From positions 372,001 to 436,000 of the forward strand of contig NZ_FXTC01000002.1 of the NCBI RefSeq assembly GCF_900182655.1: a DNA stretch of 64,000 nt. Direction: 5' to 3'. The stretch is from Chryseobacterium rhizoplanae. GTDB taxonomy: Bacteria; Bacteroidota; Bacteroidia; Flavobacteriales; Weeksellaceae. This document shows, in pieces, positions 1 through 8,936 of this stretch. The position numbers were made by a program, and so were the translations under genes. The notes beneath the pieces were generated by a model. The model searched no databases, was not told the origin of the DNA, and saw nothing but the letters and a program-made list of their open reading frames with translations. Numbering within the stretch: position 1 is the stretch's first letter; every line of letters begins with the position of its first letter.

Positions 1-572
1 CTTCCTATTAAAGAAGAAAGATGAATAAGTGCCACCTCTTTTTCTTTTCTGTTGAATTTTTTTTCACCTTTTACAACCTCTTCGATAATCTTAAAGGCAC
101 GGGTCGGCTTCCAGTTTTCATCCTGGATAAATGCCAGGTTACGGATTTTATCAGCTTCTATAAACAGGAATGTCAGGTGGGTAAGTATGTCATAAATTTC
201 GGAACGTCCCAAAAGAACTTCAATATTCATCTGGTGTTCGTCTATTCTATAACAGTTTCTTCTTCTTTTCTTTGGAACAATAGGTTCGAAACTTCCTTTA
301 TCAAACCCTTCATCTGATGTAAGATGAATAAAAGCACATTCCTCAATTCCTTCCGGAAGTCTGTCCAAAACATACATCAACCCGTCAAGCTCCAATTTAC
401 TTGGAATATTCATGGTACCATAAATCTCTGGGTTGATTGTCTTCAGCAAGCTTCTGATGCTCTCTCCTGAAACTCCTCCCGGCTTGAAAAACCCTCTATA
501 AAATAAGTGTCTCATAGAAATGTATAGTCTTTCAATAGCCTCCGTTGTTTCTCTTGCTCTAGAATTTGTCAT
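1..572 (-). CDS. DUF6909 family protein, 3' end outside window
   Basis: Read on the minus strand from the ATG at 572-570, the frame stays open for 190 codons to the window edge, so the C-terminus is missing. The product starts MTNSRARETTEAIERLYISM and is soluble, with no signal peptide or membrane segment. It contains a basic stretch (PKKRRRNC) near residue 110. I recognise it as the conserved Flavobacteriia family named DUF6909, whose function is unknown. A promoter element TATATTTG lies 15 nt upstream of the ATG. Plus-strand frames in this interval lack coding character and are shadows. Coding call is secure; the family name is from memory. Confidence 0.75.
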   Translation of the reverse strand, partial: MTNSRARETTEAIERLYISMRHLFYRGFFKPGGVSGESIRSLLKTINPEIYGTMNIPSKLELDGLMYVLDRLPEGIEECAFIHLTSDEGFDKGSFEPIVPKKRRRNCYRIDEHQMNIEVLLGRSEIYDILTHLTFLFIEADKIRNLAFIQDENWKPTRAFKIIEEVVKGEKKFNRKEKEVALIHLSSLIG

Positions 573-587
573 AAAATAAATTTCACA

Positions 588-595
588 CAAATATA
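588..595 (-). promoter_or_regulatory. -7 element of the DUF6909 gene
   Basis: The minus strand reads TATATTTG, matching the Bacteroidota -7 consensus TAnnTTTG, 15 nt upstream of the start codon at 572. No good -33 TTTG was found. Confidence 0.5.
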
Positions 596-1022
596 CAAAA
601 TCTCCCCTCAACTTATTTTAACTATCTTTTAATAAGTTGTTTAAAACCTACAGATAGGCGTTTTTTTAACTCATCCTATTATTTTCTCTGATACTTATTA
701 TGGTGTTATTTTAATCCTTTTCTCTGCTCATTTTCTATTGACCATCCGATTTTTTATTTATTTTCATAAAAAAATCAAGAGTTAGTTTAAAATAATTGTA
801 ATTTTAATGCTATACAATTCTATTATTCTCTTCGGATTGTATCTTCTTTTTGCGCAGTTAAAGTTAATATTACTGTATTTCTAAGTCTACGAATGTTAAT
901 TTTTAGCAACAAACCAGACAACCACCCCATAAAAACAGCCCAAACAATCGTTTAAATTATATAAAAAATCAAAACACCCCTAAAAATTTTAGGGTTAAAA
1001 TATTTTCGATTCATTTTTTTTG

Positions 1023-1030
1023 TAAATTTG
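1023..1030 (+). promoter_or_regulatory. -7 element of glnA
   Basis: TAAATTTG, an exact TAnnTTTG match, ends 22 nt before the glnA ATG at 1053, predicting a short leader of about 15 nt. The -33 region is only T-rich. Confidence 0.6.
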
Positions 1031-1052
1031 CCGTGTAAAAAATCATCCAAAC

Positions 1053-3248
1053 ATGTCAACCTTAAGATTCAAAGCACTAGAAACCCTACCATTTAAGGAC
1101 TTCAGAAAAGATAACTCTGTTGAGGTTCCTGCAAAATTGTCAGAATTATTCTGTACAAATGTTTTCTCAGAAGAGACTATGAGAGAATATTTAACAAAGG
1201 AAGCATTCAATTCTATTATGGATGCGGTAAAAAAAGGAACTAAAATCCAGAGACATATTGCTGATCAGGTAGCTGTAGCAATGAAAGACTGGGCAATGAG
1301 CAAAGGCGTAACACACTATACCCACTGGTTTCAGCCTCTAACAGGAACGACAGCAGAGAAACACGACTCTTTCTTTACCCCTATTGAAGGAGGAAGAGCT
1401 ATTGAAAGATTCAGCGGAAATTTATTGATCCAACAGGAGCCGGATGCTTCATCGTTCCCTAACGGAGGGATCAGAAATACTTTTGAAGCAAGAGGATATA
1501 CTGCCTGGGATCCTACCTCTCCCGCTTTCATCATGGGAACTACATTATGTATCCCATCTATCTTTATTTCTTATACAGGAGAAACGTTAGATTACAAAGC
1601 CCCTCTTTTAAGAGCTTTGAATGCTGTAGATGAAGCTGCTACTAACGTAATGCAGTATTTTGATAAAAACGTAACAAAGGTTACCCCTACTTTAGGCTGG
1701 GAACAGGAATATTTCCTTGTAGACTCAGCATTATATCAATCCCGTCCGGATCTTGTATTAACAGGTAAGACATTACTTGGGCATTCCCCTGCAAAAGGGC
1801 AGCAATTGGATGACCACTATTTTGGTTCTATTCCTACAAGAGTAATGAATTTCATGAAAGAGCTGGAAATAGAGTGTATGAAATTGGGTATCCCTGTAAC
1901 AACAAGACACAATGAGGTAGCTCCCAACCAATTTGAGCTGGCTCCAATGTTTGAAGAGGTAAACGTTGCTGTAGATCACAACTCTCTATTGATGGACATC
2001 ATGGCGAGAATTGCTCACAAGCACCATTTCCATATTTTATTCCATGAAAAGCCATTTGCGGGAGTAAACGGAAGTGGTAAACACAACAACTGGTCTTTAG
2101 CAACGGACACTGGCGAAAACCTGTTAAGCCCAGGGAAAAACCCTAAGAAAAACTTACAGTTCCTAACATTCTTTGTCAACACAATCAAAGCAGTTTATGA
2201 ATATGCTGACCTTTTAAGAGCCAGTATTGCATCTGCCAGCAATGACCACAGATTAGGTGCCAACGAAGCTCCTCCAGCAATTATTTCCGTATTCATCGGA
2301 AGCCAACTGTTCAGAGTATTGGAAGAACTGGAAAAGGTAACAGAAGGAAAACTTTCTCCGGACGAAAAAACAGACCTTAAATTAAATGTAGTTGGAAAAA
2401 TTCCTGAAATCCTGTTAGACAATACAGACAGAAACAGAACTTCTCCGTTTGCATTTACCGGAAATAAATTTGAAATCAGAGCAGTAGGATCTTCTGCTAA
2501 CTGCGCAGAGTCTATGACAGTAATGAACACGATTGCTGCAAAACAATTATTAGATTTCAAAAAAGAAGTTGATGCTCTTATTGAAACTGGTCTTAAAAAA
2601 GACGAAGCAATCTTCAATGTGTTGAGAGAGTACATCAAGCAGTGTAAGAGCATTATGTTTGAAGGTGACGGATACTCTGATGACTGGGCAAAAGAAGCTA
2701 AGAAAAGAGGTTTAAACAACTTAAAGACCACTCCTGAAGCACTTAAACAGGAAATGGATAAAAAGTTCGTTGCCCTTTACGAAGAGATCGGAGTATTTAC
2801 ACACAGAGAGGTTGAGGCAAGAAACGAAATCAAATTAGAAAAATACTCTACTGTAATTGATATTGAAGCAAGAGTTTTAAGTGATATCGCAAGAAATCAC
2901 ATCATCCCTTCTGCTTTAAAATATCAGAACAGATTAATTGAAAACGTAAAAGGTCTTAAAGATATCTTTGGAGATAAAGAATTCAAAACATTGGCAAAAG
3001 AGCAAATGAGTTTAATTACGAATATCTCTGAAAACGTTTCCAAGATTAAACTTGGTGTTGAAGATCTTATTAAAGCGAGAGAAGCAGCTAAAGCTGTAGC
3101 AAATAGCCAAAAGCAGGCAGAATCTTACTGCACCAAAGTAATTCCTTTATTTGATGTCATCAGAGAAGCTTCTGATGATCTTGAGATGATGGTAGATGAT
3201 GAGCTTTGGCCGATGACAAAATACAGAGAAATGTTGTTCACAAAATAA
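1053..3248 (+). CDS. glnA: type III glutamine synthetase
   Basis: This 731-residue enzyme condenses glutamate and ammonium to glutamine using ATP, in the cytoplasm. The length fits the GSIII (GlnN) class of about 700-730 residues, far longer than GSI (about 470). Visible catalytic-domain motifs are WEQEYFLVD near residue 215, HNEVAPNQFELAP near 285 (binding of glutamate and metal) and GVNGSGKHNNWS near 337 (ATP and metal loop). The long helical C-terminal region after residue about 560 is typical of GSIII. It is a single-gene unit with its own promoter and terminator. gdhA at 59.6 kb supplies the other ammonium-assimilation route in this window. Confidence 0.95.
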   Translation: MSTLRFKALETLPFKDFRKDNSVEVPAKLSELFCTNVFSEETMREYLTKEAFNSIMDAVKKGTKIQRHIADQVAVAMKDWAMSKGVTHYTHWFQPLTGTTAEKHDSFFTPIEGGRAIERFSGNLLIQQEPDASSFPNGGIRNTFEARGYTAWDPTSPAFIMGTTLCIPSIFISYTGETLDYKAPLLRALNAVDEAATNVMQYFDKNVTKVTPTLGWEQEYFLVDSALYQSRPDLVLTGKTLLGHSPAKGQQLDDHYFGSIPTRVMNFMKELEIECMKLGIPVTTRHNEVAPNQFELAPMFEEVNVAVDHNSLLMDIMARIAHKHHFHILFHEKPFAGVNGSGKHNNWSLATDTGENLLSPGKNPKKNLQFLTFFVNTIKAVYEYADLLRASIASASNDHRLGANEAPPAIISVFIGSQLFRVLEELEKVTEGKLSPDEKTDLKLNVVGKIPEILLDNTDRNRTSPFAFTGNKFEIRAVGSSANCAESMTVMNTIAAKQLLDFKKEVDALIETGLKKDEAIFNVLREYIKQCKSIMFEGDGYSDDWAKEAKKRGLNNLKTTPEALKQEMDKKFVALYEEIGVFTHREVEARNEIKLEKYSTVIDIEARVLSDIARNHIIPSALKYQNRLIENVKGLKDIFGDKEFKTLAKEQMSLITNISENVSKIKLGVEDLIKAREAAKAVANSQKQAESYCTKVIPLFDVIREASDDLEMMVDDELWPMTKYREMLFTK

Positions 3249-3274
3249 CACCTGTAAAGTTCCATATTAGTTCA

Positions 3275-3303
3275 AATTCCTCGGTTTTCCGGGGAATTTT
3301 TTT
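3275..3303 (+). terminator. rho-independent terminator of glnA
   Basis: Arms AATTCCTCGG and CCGGGGAATT form a 10-bp stem (one G-U) around a TTTT loop, followed by a T run. It lies 26 nt after the glnA stop. Confidence 0.8.
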
Positions 3304-3398
3304 GTTTTATTAACAGACTTGGAAATAGGGGTTTTAAATTGCAAAACCTGATATATAGAAGAAAATCGACATCGTTTGTTAAAGAATCTTAATAAAAA

Positions 3399-3440
3399 AA
3401 ACCGCATACTTACCAAAAATAGGCCGTTGCGGTTTATTTT
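3399..3440 (+). terminator. second hairpin after glnA, possible terminator
   Basis: AAACCGCA (3399-3406) pairs with TGCGGTTT (3428-3435) across a 21-nt loop, followed by an interrupted T run. The reverse orientation also has an A/T run (3393-3401), so it could act on either strand. The large loop makes it weaker than the first hairpin. Confidence 0.4.
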
Positions 3441-3443
3441 TCT

Positions 3444-3468
3444 TTAACATATGTAAATAATATGTTAA
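3444..3468. repeat. inverted repeat TTAACATAT-N7-ATATGTTAA
   Basis: A 9-bp perfect dyad lies 60 nt upstream of the -7 element of the NlpC/P60 gene. It has no T tract and is AT-only apart from the C/G pair, so it resembles an operator more than a terminator. The half site TTAACAT also occurs in the dyad at 23096-23125. Confidence 0.35.
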
Positions 3469-3527
3469 AATGTGTTAAAGTAAGATCCTGACAATTATCA
3501 TATCAGGGGTCTTTTACTCGGAATCTT

Positions 3528-3535
3528 TACTTTTG
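3528..3535 (+). promoter_or_regulatory. -7 element of the NlpC/P60 gene
   Basis: TACTTTTG matches TAnnTTTG and ends 51 nt before the ATG at 3587. Confidence 0.5.
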
Positions 3536-3586
3536 TATTGCTTTTGAAAATAAATATTCCTTTTTAACACGGATAATCAAATATAT

Positions 3587-4297
3587 ATGAAGAAAAGAGT
3601 TTTGTTTTATTTAGTTGCTCTAGTTACTACAGTTTCATTGCAATCGTGTGCTACAAATTATGTGGTTTCAAAACCAGCAACTTACACAAAAGAATACAAA
3701 ACAGATGCCAAACTAGCTTCTTTAGATAACAAAAGAATGGAGCAGGATAAGCAGAAACTTATCGACTCTTTCTTAGCTGAAAAGGCTGCATCTATCGCTA
3801 GTGCTAAAAAAGCAGTTAAGAATTCTGAGATTGCGAAAGTAATCAAACATAATAAAACCATTGACGGTATCCTTGAAGAAGCTGAAACATACCTTGGAAC
3901 TCCTTACAGATACGGAGGAACTACAAGAAACGGTATAGATTGTTCAGCTTTTGTTCTTTCTGTATTCGGAGCAGCAGCAGGGCTTAGCTTACCCAGAGTA
4001 GCAGCATCTCAGGCTCAGGAAGGAGAAAGAATTGAAAAAGGAGATCTACAGAAAGGAGATTTGATTTTCTTTTCTCACGGAAGAAGAATTTCTCACGTAG
4101 GTATTGTAGAAAGTGTTACTGAAGAGGGTGAGATCAAGTTTATCCACGCAGCAACATCAAAAGGAGTAATGATTTCTTCACTGAATGATTCTTATTGGGG
4201 ACCTAAGTTCAGATTCGCTAAAAGAGTGATCAATGAAGAAGGAGAAGCTTACAATAACTTAGCAGCAATCACTCCCGCTACACCAGCAAATTTTTAA
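3587..4297 (+). CDS. NlpC/P60 family cell-wall hydrolase lipoprotein
   Basis: A 236-residue lipoprotein. The signal peptide ends in a lipobox (LQSC, Cys21), so it should be membrane anchored facing the periplasm. After a charged helical linker (about 40-90) comes an NlpC/P60 domain (about 92-215) with YLGTPYRYGGTT and the full catalytic set Cys119 (GIDCSAF), His170 (SHVGI) and His187 (FIHAA). Family members are endopeptidases cutting D-Glu-meso-DAP bonds in peptidoglycan stem peptides (Spr/MepS-like). Substrate here is inferred from the family. It is monocistronic between its own promoter and a strong terminator. Confidence 0.9.
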   Translation: MKKRVLFYLVALVTTVSLQSCATNYVVSKPATYTKEYKTDAKLASLDNKRMEQDKQKLIDSFLAEKAASIASAKKAVKNSEIAKVIKHNKTIDGILEEAETYLGTPYRYGGTTRNGIDCSAFVLSVFGAAAGLSLPRVAASQAQEGERIEKGDLQKGDLIFFSHGRRISHVGIVESVTEEGEIKFIHAATSKGVMISSLNDSYWGPKFRFAKRVINEEGEAYNNLAAITPATPANF

Positions 4298-4324
4298 TTT
4301 TATAAATAATTGATTTAAATAATG

Positions 4325-4352
4325 AAGCCATCAGAATTCTGATGGCTTTTTT
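4325..4352 (+). terminator. terminator of the NlpC/P60 gene
   Basis: A perfectly palindromic 24-bp stem, AAGCCATCAGAA/TTCTGATGGCTT, is followed by a T run. Confidence 0.85.
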
Positions 4353-4478
4353 ATATACCCTATTTGCACTAAGTTTCAGTTTAAGGGAATATGTACATCA
4401 AAAGAGAAAAGCGGATTAAAACCCTCTATTGATTCAATATTGATATTTTTATAAGCAATTAGTACATGACCGAAGACA

Positions 4479-5054
4479 TCAGCTGTTCTTATCAATTTCA
4501 ATATCCAGTTTGTATAACAGTCCATATATTTCAGAGAGTGAAAACCTGGCCTTTTTAAGCCTGTTTAAAGCCGGATCTATTGAATAGTTGACAGAAGTCC
4601 TGAAATCTGCTTTTTCAAGGTTTGTAGTATCGAAAACAGCGCCTGACAGATCACAGTTACTAAAGACACCATTTGATGCATCACATTCAGTAAAGTCTAC
4701 CTCAATTAATCTGGAATTTTTGAAAACTGTTTTCTTAATGGAGGTTTGATAGAAAACCGAATTATTCAAAGCACATCCATCAAATGTAAAAGATAAACCG
4801 AAGGCATTACAATCATTAAACTGAAGGCCAAGCATTTTACATTCTTTGAAAATCACACTATGAAAAGCTGTTCTCACAAGCTTTGCCATGCTGAGGTTAC
4901 ATTCTATAAATTCACAGTCTGTAAAACTGAATCCGGAAAGGGTTGCATATTCAAAATTACAGTTGCGGAAAGTACAGTTTTCATACTCTCCTTTTTCCAG
5001 CTGAGAAAAGTCTGTGTTTTCAAAATCCTGATCCGGGAAATAAGCTTCTTTCAT
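4479..5054 (-). CDS. pentapeptide-repeat protein, Qnr/McbG-like architecture
   Basis: A 191-residue protein made almost wholly of A(D/N)LXX-like pentapeptides with F/L at every fifth position (CTFRNCNFEYATLSGFSF and on), which predicts a right-handed quadrilateral beta-helix. No signal peptide or membrane segment is seen. The C-terminal cap, roughly NYSIDPALNRLKKARFSLSE then LLYKLDIEI, is the kind found in Qnr and McbG relatives that mimic DNA and protect gyrase or topoisomerase IV. That function is inferred, not shown. I chose ATG at 5054; an in-frame TTG at 5078 would add eight residues. Neighbours give no functional clue; it is upstream of nothing and lies 83 nt beyond the end of rodA. Confidence 0.8.
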   Translation of the reverse strand: MKEAYFPDQDFENTDFSQLEKGEYENCTFRNCNFEYATLSGFSFTDCEFIECNLSMAKLVRTAFHSVIFKECKMLGLQFNDCNAFGLSFTFDGCALNNSVFYQTSIKKTVFKNSRLIEVDFTECDASNGVFSNCDLSGAVFDTTNLEKADFRTSVNYSIDPALNRLKKARFSLSEIYGLLYKLDIEIDKNS

Positions 5055-5161
5055 ATTTTTATGATTGATCAATGGCAATATACTCCATCCATGGGCAGAT
5101 TTTAAATTAAGAATAAAAATTTCAGCTTTTAACCGTTGCTTTTTTTGATCTTAAAAGACAA

Positions 5162-6391
5162 TTACACCAAACTGTTTTTATCCGAATAATTAAGTTTAAA
5201 GAAAATAAAAGTCATCATAGAGAATGCCAACAGAGAACTTCCCCCATAACTGAAATACGGAAGAGGAATCCCAACCGTAGGGAAAAGTCCCATAACCATC
5301 CCTAAATTGATCGAAAAGTGCATCAGAAGAATCGAGGCAAAACAATATCCGAAGACCCGGTTAAAAGTAGACTTCTGCCTTTCTGCGAGATAATATATTC
5401 TTCCGATATAAACCATGTAACATAAGATTAGAATTGCACTTCCCAAAAAGCCCCACTCTTCTCCTACTGTACAAAATATATAATCTGTTTCCTGCTCGGG
5501 TACAAATTTTCCCTGGGTAACAGATCCTTCACGATATCCTTTCCCCCAAAGTCCACCGGATCCGATGGCGGTTTTGGAATATAATAAATTGTATCCTGAT
5601 GTATCTCTAAATGCTTTTTCACCTTTGTAAAGAACATCAATTCTTTCTCTCTGGTGCTTAGGAAGTTTTTCTAAAATAGTTGGAGATGCGAAAGCCAGCC
5701 CACACAGTAGAAGAATAGATCCTGAAATTCCCGAAATAGAAATCACATCCCAGGACATTCTATGATAATTCATCGCAATCAGAATACCGGCAATTACCAG
5801 AACAGCTATGGCAACATAAATAGGGGGAACCGCTAATGAAATCAGAAAAACCCCGGCAAAAAGAAATCCTACCCCAAACAAAAGGCCACTCAGCCCTTCC
5901 CTGTATAAAGCAATGAAAAATGCAATAAATACAAGCATGGAACCTACATCCGGAATAGCAAGAACCACAACCGCCGGAACTCCAATAATGGCTAAAGTAG
6001 TCAACAAAGACTTCCTGTTTTTAAGATTAAAATCCGGTCCGGAAACATAGTTGGCAAGCATCAGCGCTGTTCCTATTTTCGCAAATTCTACAGGCTGCAT
6101 GGTAAAACTTCCAAACTTATACCAGTTCTTTTGCCCTAAAATTTCTTTTCCAAATGGAAAAAGACCGATAAGCAGCAAGACTCCGCCAATATAAATAATG
6201 CCGGCCATATTTTCAAAGAACTTACTTCTGCTGAAAAATATAATAAGTCCCACAAACAGCGAAATACAGAAAAAGATCAATTGCTTTTCCCCAAGTTTCT
6301 GGTCAACACTGTAAATATTTGCAATGGCAAAAACACAAAGCAGGAAATACAGCCCAAGGCCTAATTTATCTATTCCTTCAGTCCATTTCAT
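5162..6391 (-). CDS. rodA: rod shape-determining protein RodA, SEDS glycosyltransferase
   Basis: A 409-residue polytopic SEDS-family protein with about ten membrane segments. It polymerises lipid II into glycan strands during lateral wall growth, working with the class B PBP encoded just before it. Visible family features are the loop with GQKNWYKFGSFTMQPVEFAKIG (the family signature around the quinone-like W-Y-F-QPxE motif), ETDYIFCTVGEEWGF, and the C-terminal GIPLPYFSYGGSSLL signature. It overlaps mrdA by 4 nt (6388-6391), so the two are translationally coupled as the last genes of the mre operon. Confidence 0.95.
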   Translation of the reverse strand: MKWTEGIDKLGLGLYFLLCVFAIANIYSVDQKLGEKQLIFFCISLFVGLIIFFSRSKFFENMAGIIYIGGVLLLIGLFPFGKEILGQKNWYKFGSFTMQPVEFAKIGTALMLANYVSGPDFNLKNRKSLLTTLAIIGVPAVVVLAIPDVGSMLVFIAFFIALYREGLSGLLFGVGFLFAGVFLISLAVPPIYVAIAVLVIAGILIAMNYHRMSWDVISISGISGSILLLCGLAFASPTILEKLPKHQRERIDVLYKGEKAFRDTSGYNLLYSKTAIGSGGLWGKGYREGSVTQGKFVPEQETDYIFCTVGEEWGFLGSAILILCYMVYIGRIYYLAERQKSTFNRVFGYCFASILLMHFSINLGMVMGLFPTVGIPLPYFSYGGSSLLAFSMMTFIFFKLNYSDKNSLV

Positions 6392-8433
6392 TGCTTGACA
6401 GTTTTTTTAGCAGTATTATTCTTTTTAGCTTCCTCTTCTATTTTCTTTTGCAGTTTGGCTTTTTGCTGTTTCATCAGCTCCAGACTATCCTTTATTCTTT
6501 TTTGTTTGATTGAATCCGGTTTAGGATCAACGTATAACCCTTTACGTTTCAAGTCTGCAATCCACTGCCTTTTGTACTCCGGCATGAAACTCGAGGTGAT
6601 CATTTTTTTATAAAGATTTTCTCTTTTCAAATCACCTGTAATATATTTCTCAGCAATTACCGTACAAGCTGGTCCTGCCCAAGTTGCCCCGAATCCTGCA
6701 TGCTCCATTACTGCTACTACAACAATTTTAGGTTTTTCAGCAGGAGCAATCAATACAAAGATAGAGTTATCTTTTCCTTGTGGCACCTGTGCGGTACCTG
6801 TTTTGGCTAATTGTGTAAAGTCATTCGATTTCAATCCTCTTGCTGTTCCTCTCAAAACCACAGCTTCCATACCTTTTAAAACAGGTTCAAAATGTTTTGG
6901 ATCAACTAACGTTTTATGCTTAACCTTAAATCTTGGATCAGGATTAGGCTTCCCGTCAATTCCTTTTACGATATGAGGAGTATAATACCACCCCTTATTG
7001 GCAATGGCGGCTACATAGTTTGCTAACTGAATAGGAGTTACCAAAACATCTCCCTGTCCCATCCCGTTATAGATAGCACCGGTTGACATCTCATCCCAGT
7101 TTTTAAAATCAGTTCTCTTGGAACCACTTGCTTTCATGATGGCTTTAAACCTTTTCTCATAAAAATCTCCTGAAGGTATTCTACCTTTTGCACCCACAGC
7201 AAAATCATTATTCAAAAATTCTCCCACTCCGAAGCTGCTCATGATCTTTTTCCATTCATCAACACCTTTTGAAGGATTTCCCGGATATTTTTTGATGATT
7301 GCAATAAATGCATACGTAAAAAAGCAGTTACTGGAAACCTGAATGGAAGGAATAAGCGGATCTGCTCCACCGTGTCCTTTAATTCTTTTTCCTTTATAGA
7401 AAAAACCGCCTCCACAAGGAAAAATAGTCTTTTCATCCATTACTCCCATCTGCATGGCCGCCAGAGCAGTCAACAATTTGAATGTTGATCCCGGAGGATA
7501 ACCTGCCTGCAAAGAACGGTCAAAAGTGGGCTTATTTTCGTAAAGCGTATCTTTTGACAGCGCATATAAATTTTTTGACTTGTAAGGTCCGGTGAAAAGA
7601 TTCGGGTCAATATCCGGTCCGGTAGCCGCAACCAGTACTTCTCCGTTATTAGGATCTATAGCTACAATTGCACCATGTTTATTAACAAGCATTTCTTCAG
7701 CGGTTCTCTGAAGATCATAATCAATGGTTAATGTAATGTCTTTCCCTGTAATTACATCTTTATCTAAAGATCCGTTTTTATAAGAACCAATATTTCGGAG
7801 CCTGATATCTTTTTGGATATATTTCACCCCTTTTACCCCACGAAGGTCTTTTTCGTAGGATTTTTCAACTCCTGTTTTTCCGATAAAGTCCCCCGGTAAA
7901 TAGTAGGTAGAATCTTTTTTTATTTCACGTTCATTTACTTCACTGGTATATCCCAGAAGGTTACCTGAAGTAGAAACCTCATATTGGCGCTGAGGTCTTT
8001 GTACAATATTAAAAGCCGGATATTTAAAAATAATTTCCTGAACTCTTGCGATGTCTTCTCTGCTCAGATCCTTCAAAAAGGTCATCGGAGTCAGTTTGGA
8101 ATAATATTTTTCCTTCTTAATTACATCAATTCTTTTGATAAAATCCGCTTTGGAAATCTTCATAAGACTACAGAATCCGAGGGTATCAAAATCCGGGCGC
8201 ATTAAAGCCTGTGTAAAAGAGACTTCATAAGCAGGCTGGTTTCCTACCATGATTTTACCATTCCTGTCAAAAATGACTCCACGCTGTGGAATAACATATT
8301 CGGTTTTGATGGAGGTATTCGCTGCATTCAATGCATATCGGTCCGTAAATAACTGTAAATAGGCAAGCCTCGCCACAAAAATAAGGGCGATAACAACGAG
8401 GATGGAAAAAATTTTAAAATAACGTGTGTTCAA
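6388..8433 (-). CDS. mrdA: penicillin-binding protein 2 (class B transpeptidase)
   Basis: A 681-residue class B PBP that cross-links peptidoglycan in the elongasome. One N-terminal membrane anchor (about 7-27) is followed by the dimerisation domain (RGVIFDRNGK at about 51) and a transpeptidase domain with SxxK at Ser316-Lys319 (PPGSTFKLL), SxN at Ser367-Asn369 (SSN) and KTG at 544-546 (KTGTAQ). The C-terminus (about 640-681) is a Lys/Gln/Glu-rich tail, a common flavobacterial extension of unknown role. It overlaps both rodA and mreD by 4 nt, which argues for coupled translation. Confidence 0.95.
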   Translation of the reverse strand: MNTRYFKIFSILVVIALIFVARLAYLQLFTDRYALNAANTSIKTEYVIPQRGVIFDRNGKIMVGNQPAYEVSFTQALMRPDFDTLGFCSLMKISKADFIKRIDVIKKEKYYSKLTPMTFLKDLSREDIARVQEIIFKYPAFNIVQRPQRQYEVSTSGNLLGYTSEVNEREIKKDSTYYLPGDFIGKTGVEKSYEKDLRGVKGVKYIQKDIRLRNIGSYKNGSLDKDVITGKDITLTIDYDLQRTAEEMLVNKHGAIVAIDPNNGEVLVAATGPDIDPNLFTGPYKSKNLYALSKDTLYENKPTFDRSLQAGYPPGSTFKLLTALAAMQMGVMDEKTIFPCGGGFFYKGKRIKGHGGADPLIPSIQVSSNCFFTYAFIAIIKKYPGNPSKGVDEWKKIMSSFGVGEFLNNDFAVGAKGRIPSGDFYEKRFKAIMKASGSKRTDFKNWDEMSTGAIYNGMGQGDVLVTPIQLANYVAAIANKGWYYTPHIVKGIDGKPNPDPRFKVKHKTLVDPKHFEPVLKGMEAVVLRGTARGLKSNDFTQLAKTGTAQVPQGKDNSIFVLIAPAEKPKIVVVAVMEHAGFGATWAGPACTVIAEKYITGDLKRENLYKKMITSSFMPEYKRQWIADLKRKGLYVDPKPDSIKQKRIKDSLELMKQQKAKLQKKIEEEAKKNNTAKKTVKQ

Positions 8434-8936
8434 ACTTTTTGTTTGATTTTAAATATTAATGCGTAGATGACTATAAATATAAATGAAATTACACTAGTTA
8501 CCAACACATTAAATAATATTTCGAAAAATCTGCTAAACTTAAAGAATTCGATATACTGCACTAAAAGCTGGTGCAGGAAAATACTGGAAAATAAAAACAG
8601 TAAAAACTGTGCCCATTGAAGGGACTGAAAAGAGAAAAAGTCCGTAGATGTATCGGTAGAAGTTCTGAAGATCAACGTTCTGAAATAAGCAATCAGCGTC
8701 GTTGCAAATGCATTGATTCCCCATGAATAAAGAAAACCGTCAATAGACAGCCCTATTAAAAAGCTCAATGCCAGGAACTGAAATTTATTCCTGAAAAAAG
8801 GATAGAACATGACAAATACGGGATACAATACCGGAGTATATTTCCCGAAAAGCGTAATCCTGTTCAATACAAATATCTGTAATGCCACAAGAAAAATCAT
8901 GATCAATATATCAGTAAATAAAGTCCTGCTAATCAT
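8430..8936 (-). CDS. mreD: rod shape-determining protein MreD
   Basis: A small 168-residue protein with five or six hydrophobic segments, no charged domain and the expected length for MreD. The family sits in the inner membrane and links MreC to RodA/PBP2. Sequence conservation of MreD is low, so the call rests on size, topology and position between mreC and mrdA. It overlaps mreC by 8 nt and mrdA by 4 nt. Confidence 0.85.
   Translation of the reverse strand: MISRTLFTDILIMIFLVALQIFVLNRITLFGKYTPVLYPVFVMFYPFFRNKFQFLALSFLIGLSIDGFLYSWGINAFATTLIAYFRTLIFRTSTDTSTDFFSFQSLQWAQFLLFLFSSIFLHQLLVQYIEFFKFSRFFEILFNVLVTSVISFIFIVIYALIFKIKQKV

Larger units (their letters stand above)
573..1052. other. intergenic region between divergent DUF6909 gene and glnA
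   Basis: About 480 bp, very AT-rich. It holds the minus promoter element of the DUF6909 gene near its left end and the plus -7 element of glnA near its right end. The 400 bp between them show no convincing gene, RNA or strong hairpin. Its length and its place upstream of a nitrogen-assimilation gene make it a plausible site for regulator binding, but no operator is recognisable. Confidence 0.5.
3249..3586. other. intergenic region glnA to NlpC/P60 gene
   Basis: 338 bp with no gene. It contains the glnA terminator, a second hairpin with a 21-nt loop, a 9-bp inverted repeat TTAACATAT/ATATGTTAA and the promoter element for the NlpC/P60 gene. Each is listed separately. Confidence 0.6.

Noticed and set aside
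650..675. Hairpin AAAACCTACAGATAGGCGTTTTTTT as terminator
   Set aside because: Only four G/C-containing base pairs with mismatches at the base, and it follows no gene end on that strand.
807..884. 25-codon hydrophobic ORF (MLYNSIILFGLYLLFAQLKL...) upstream of glnA
   Set aside because: Short, AT-driven hydrophobic codons, no promoter element at a fitting distance and no terminator; expected by chance in a long AT-rich spacer.
2195..2731. 178-codon minus-strand ORF inside glnA
   Set aside because: Shadow of the clear glutamine synthetase frame, with no family features of its own.
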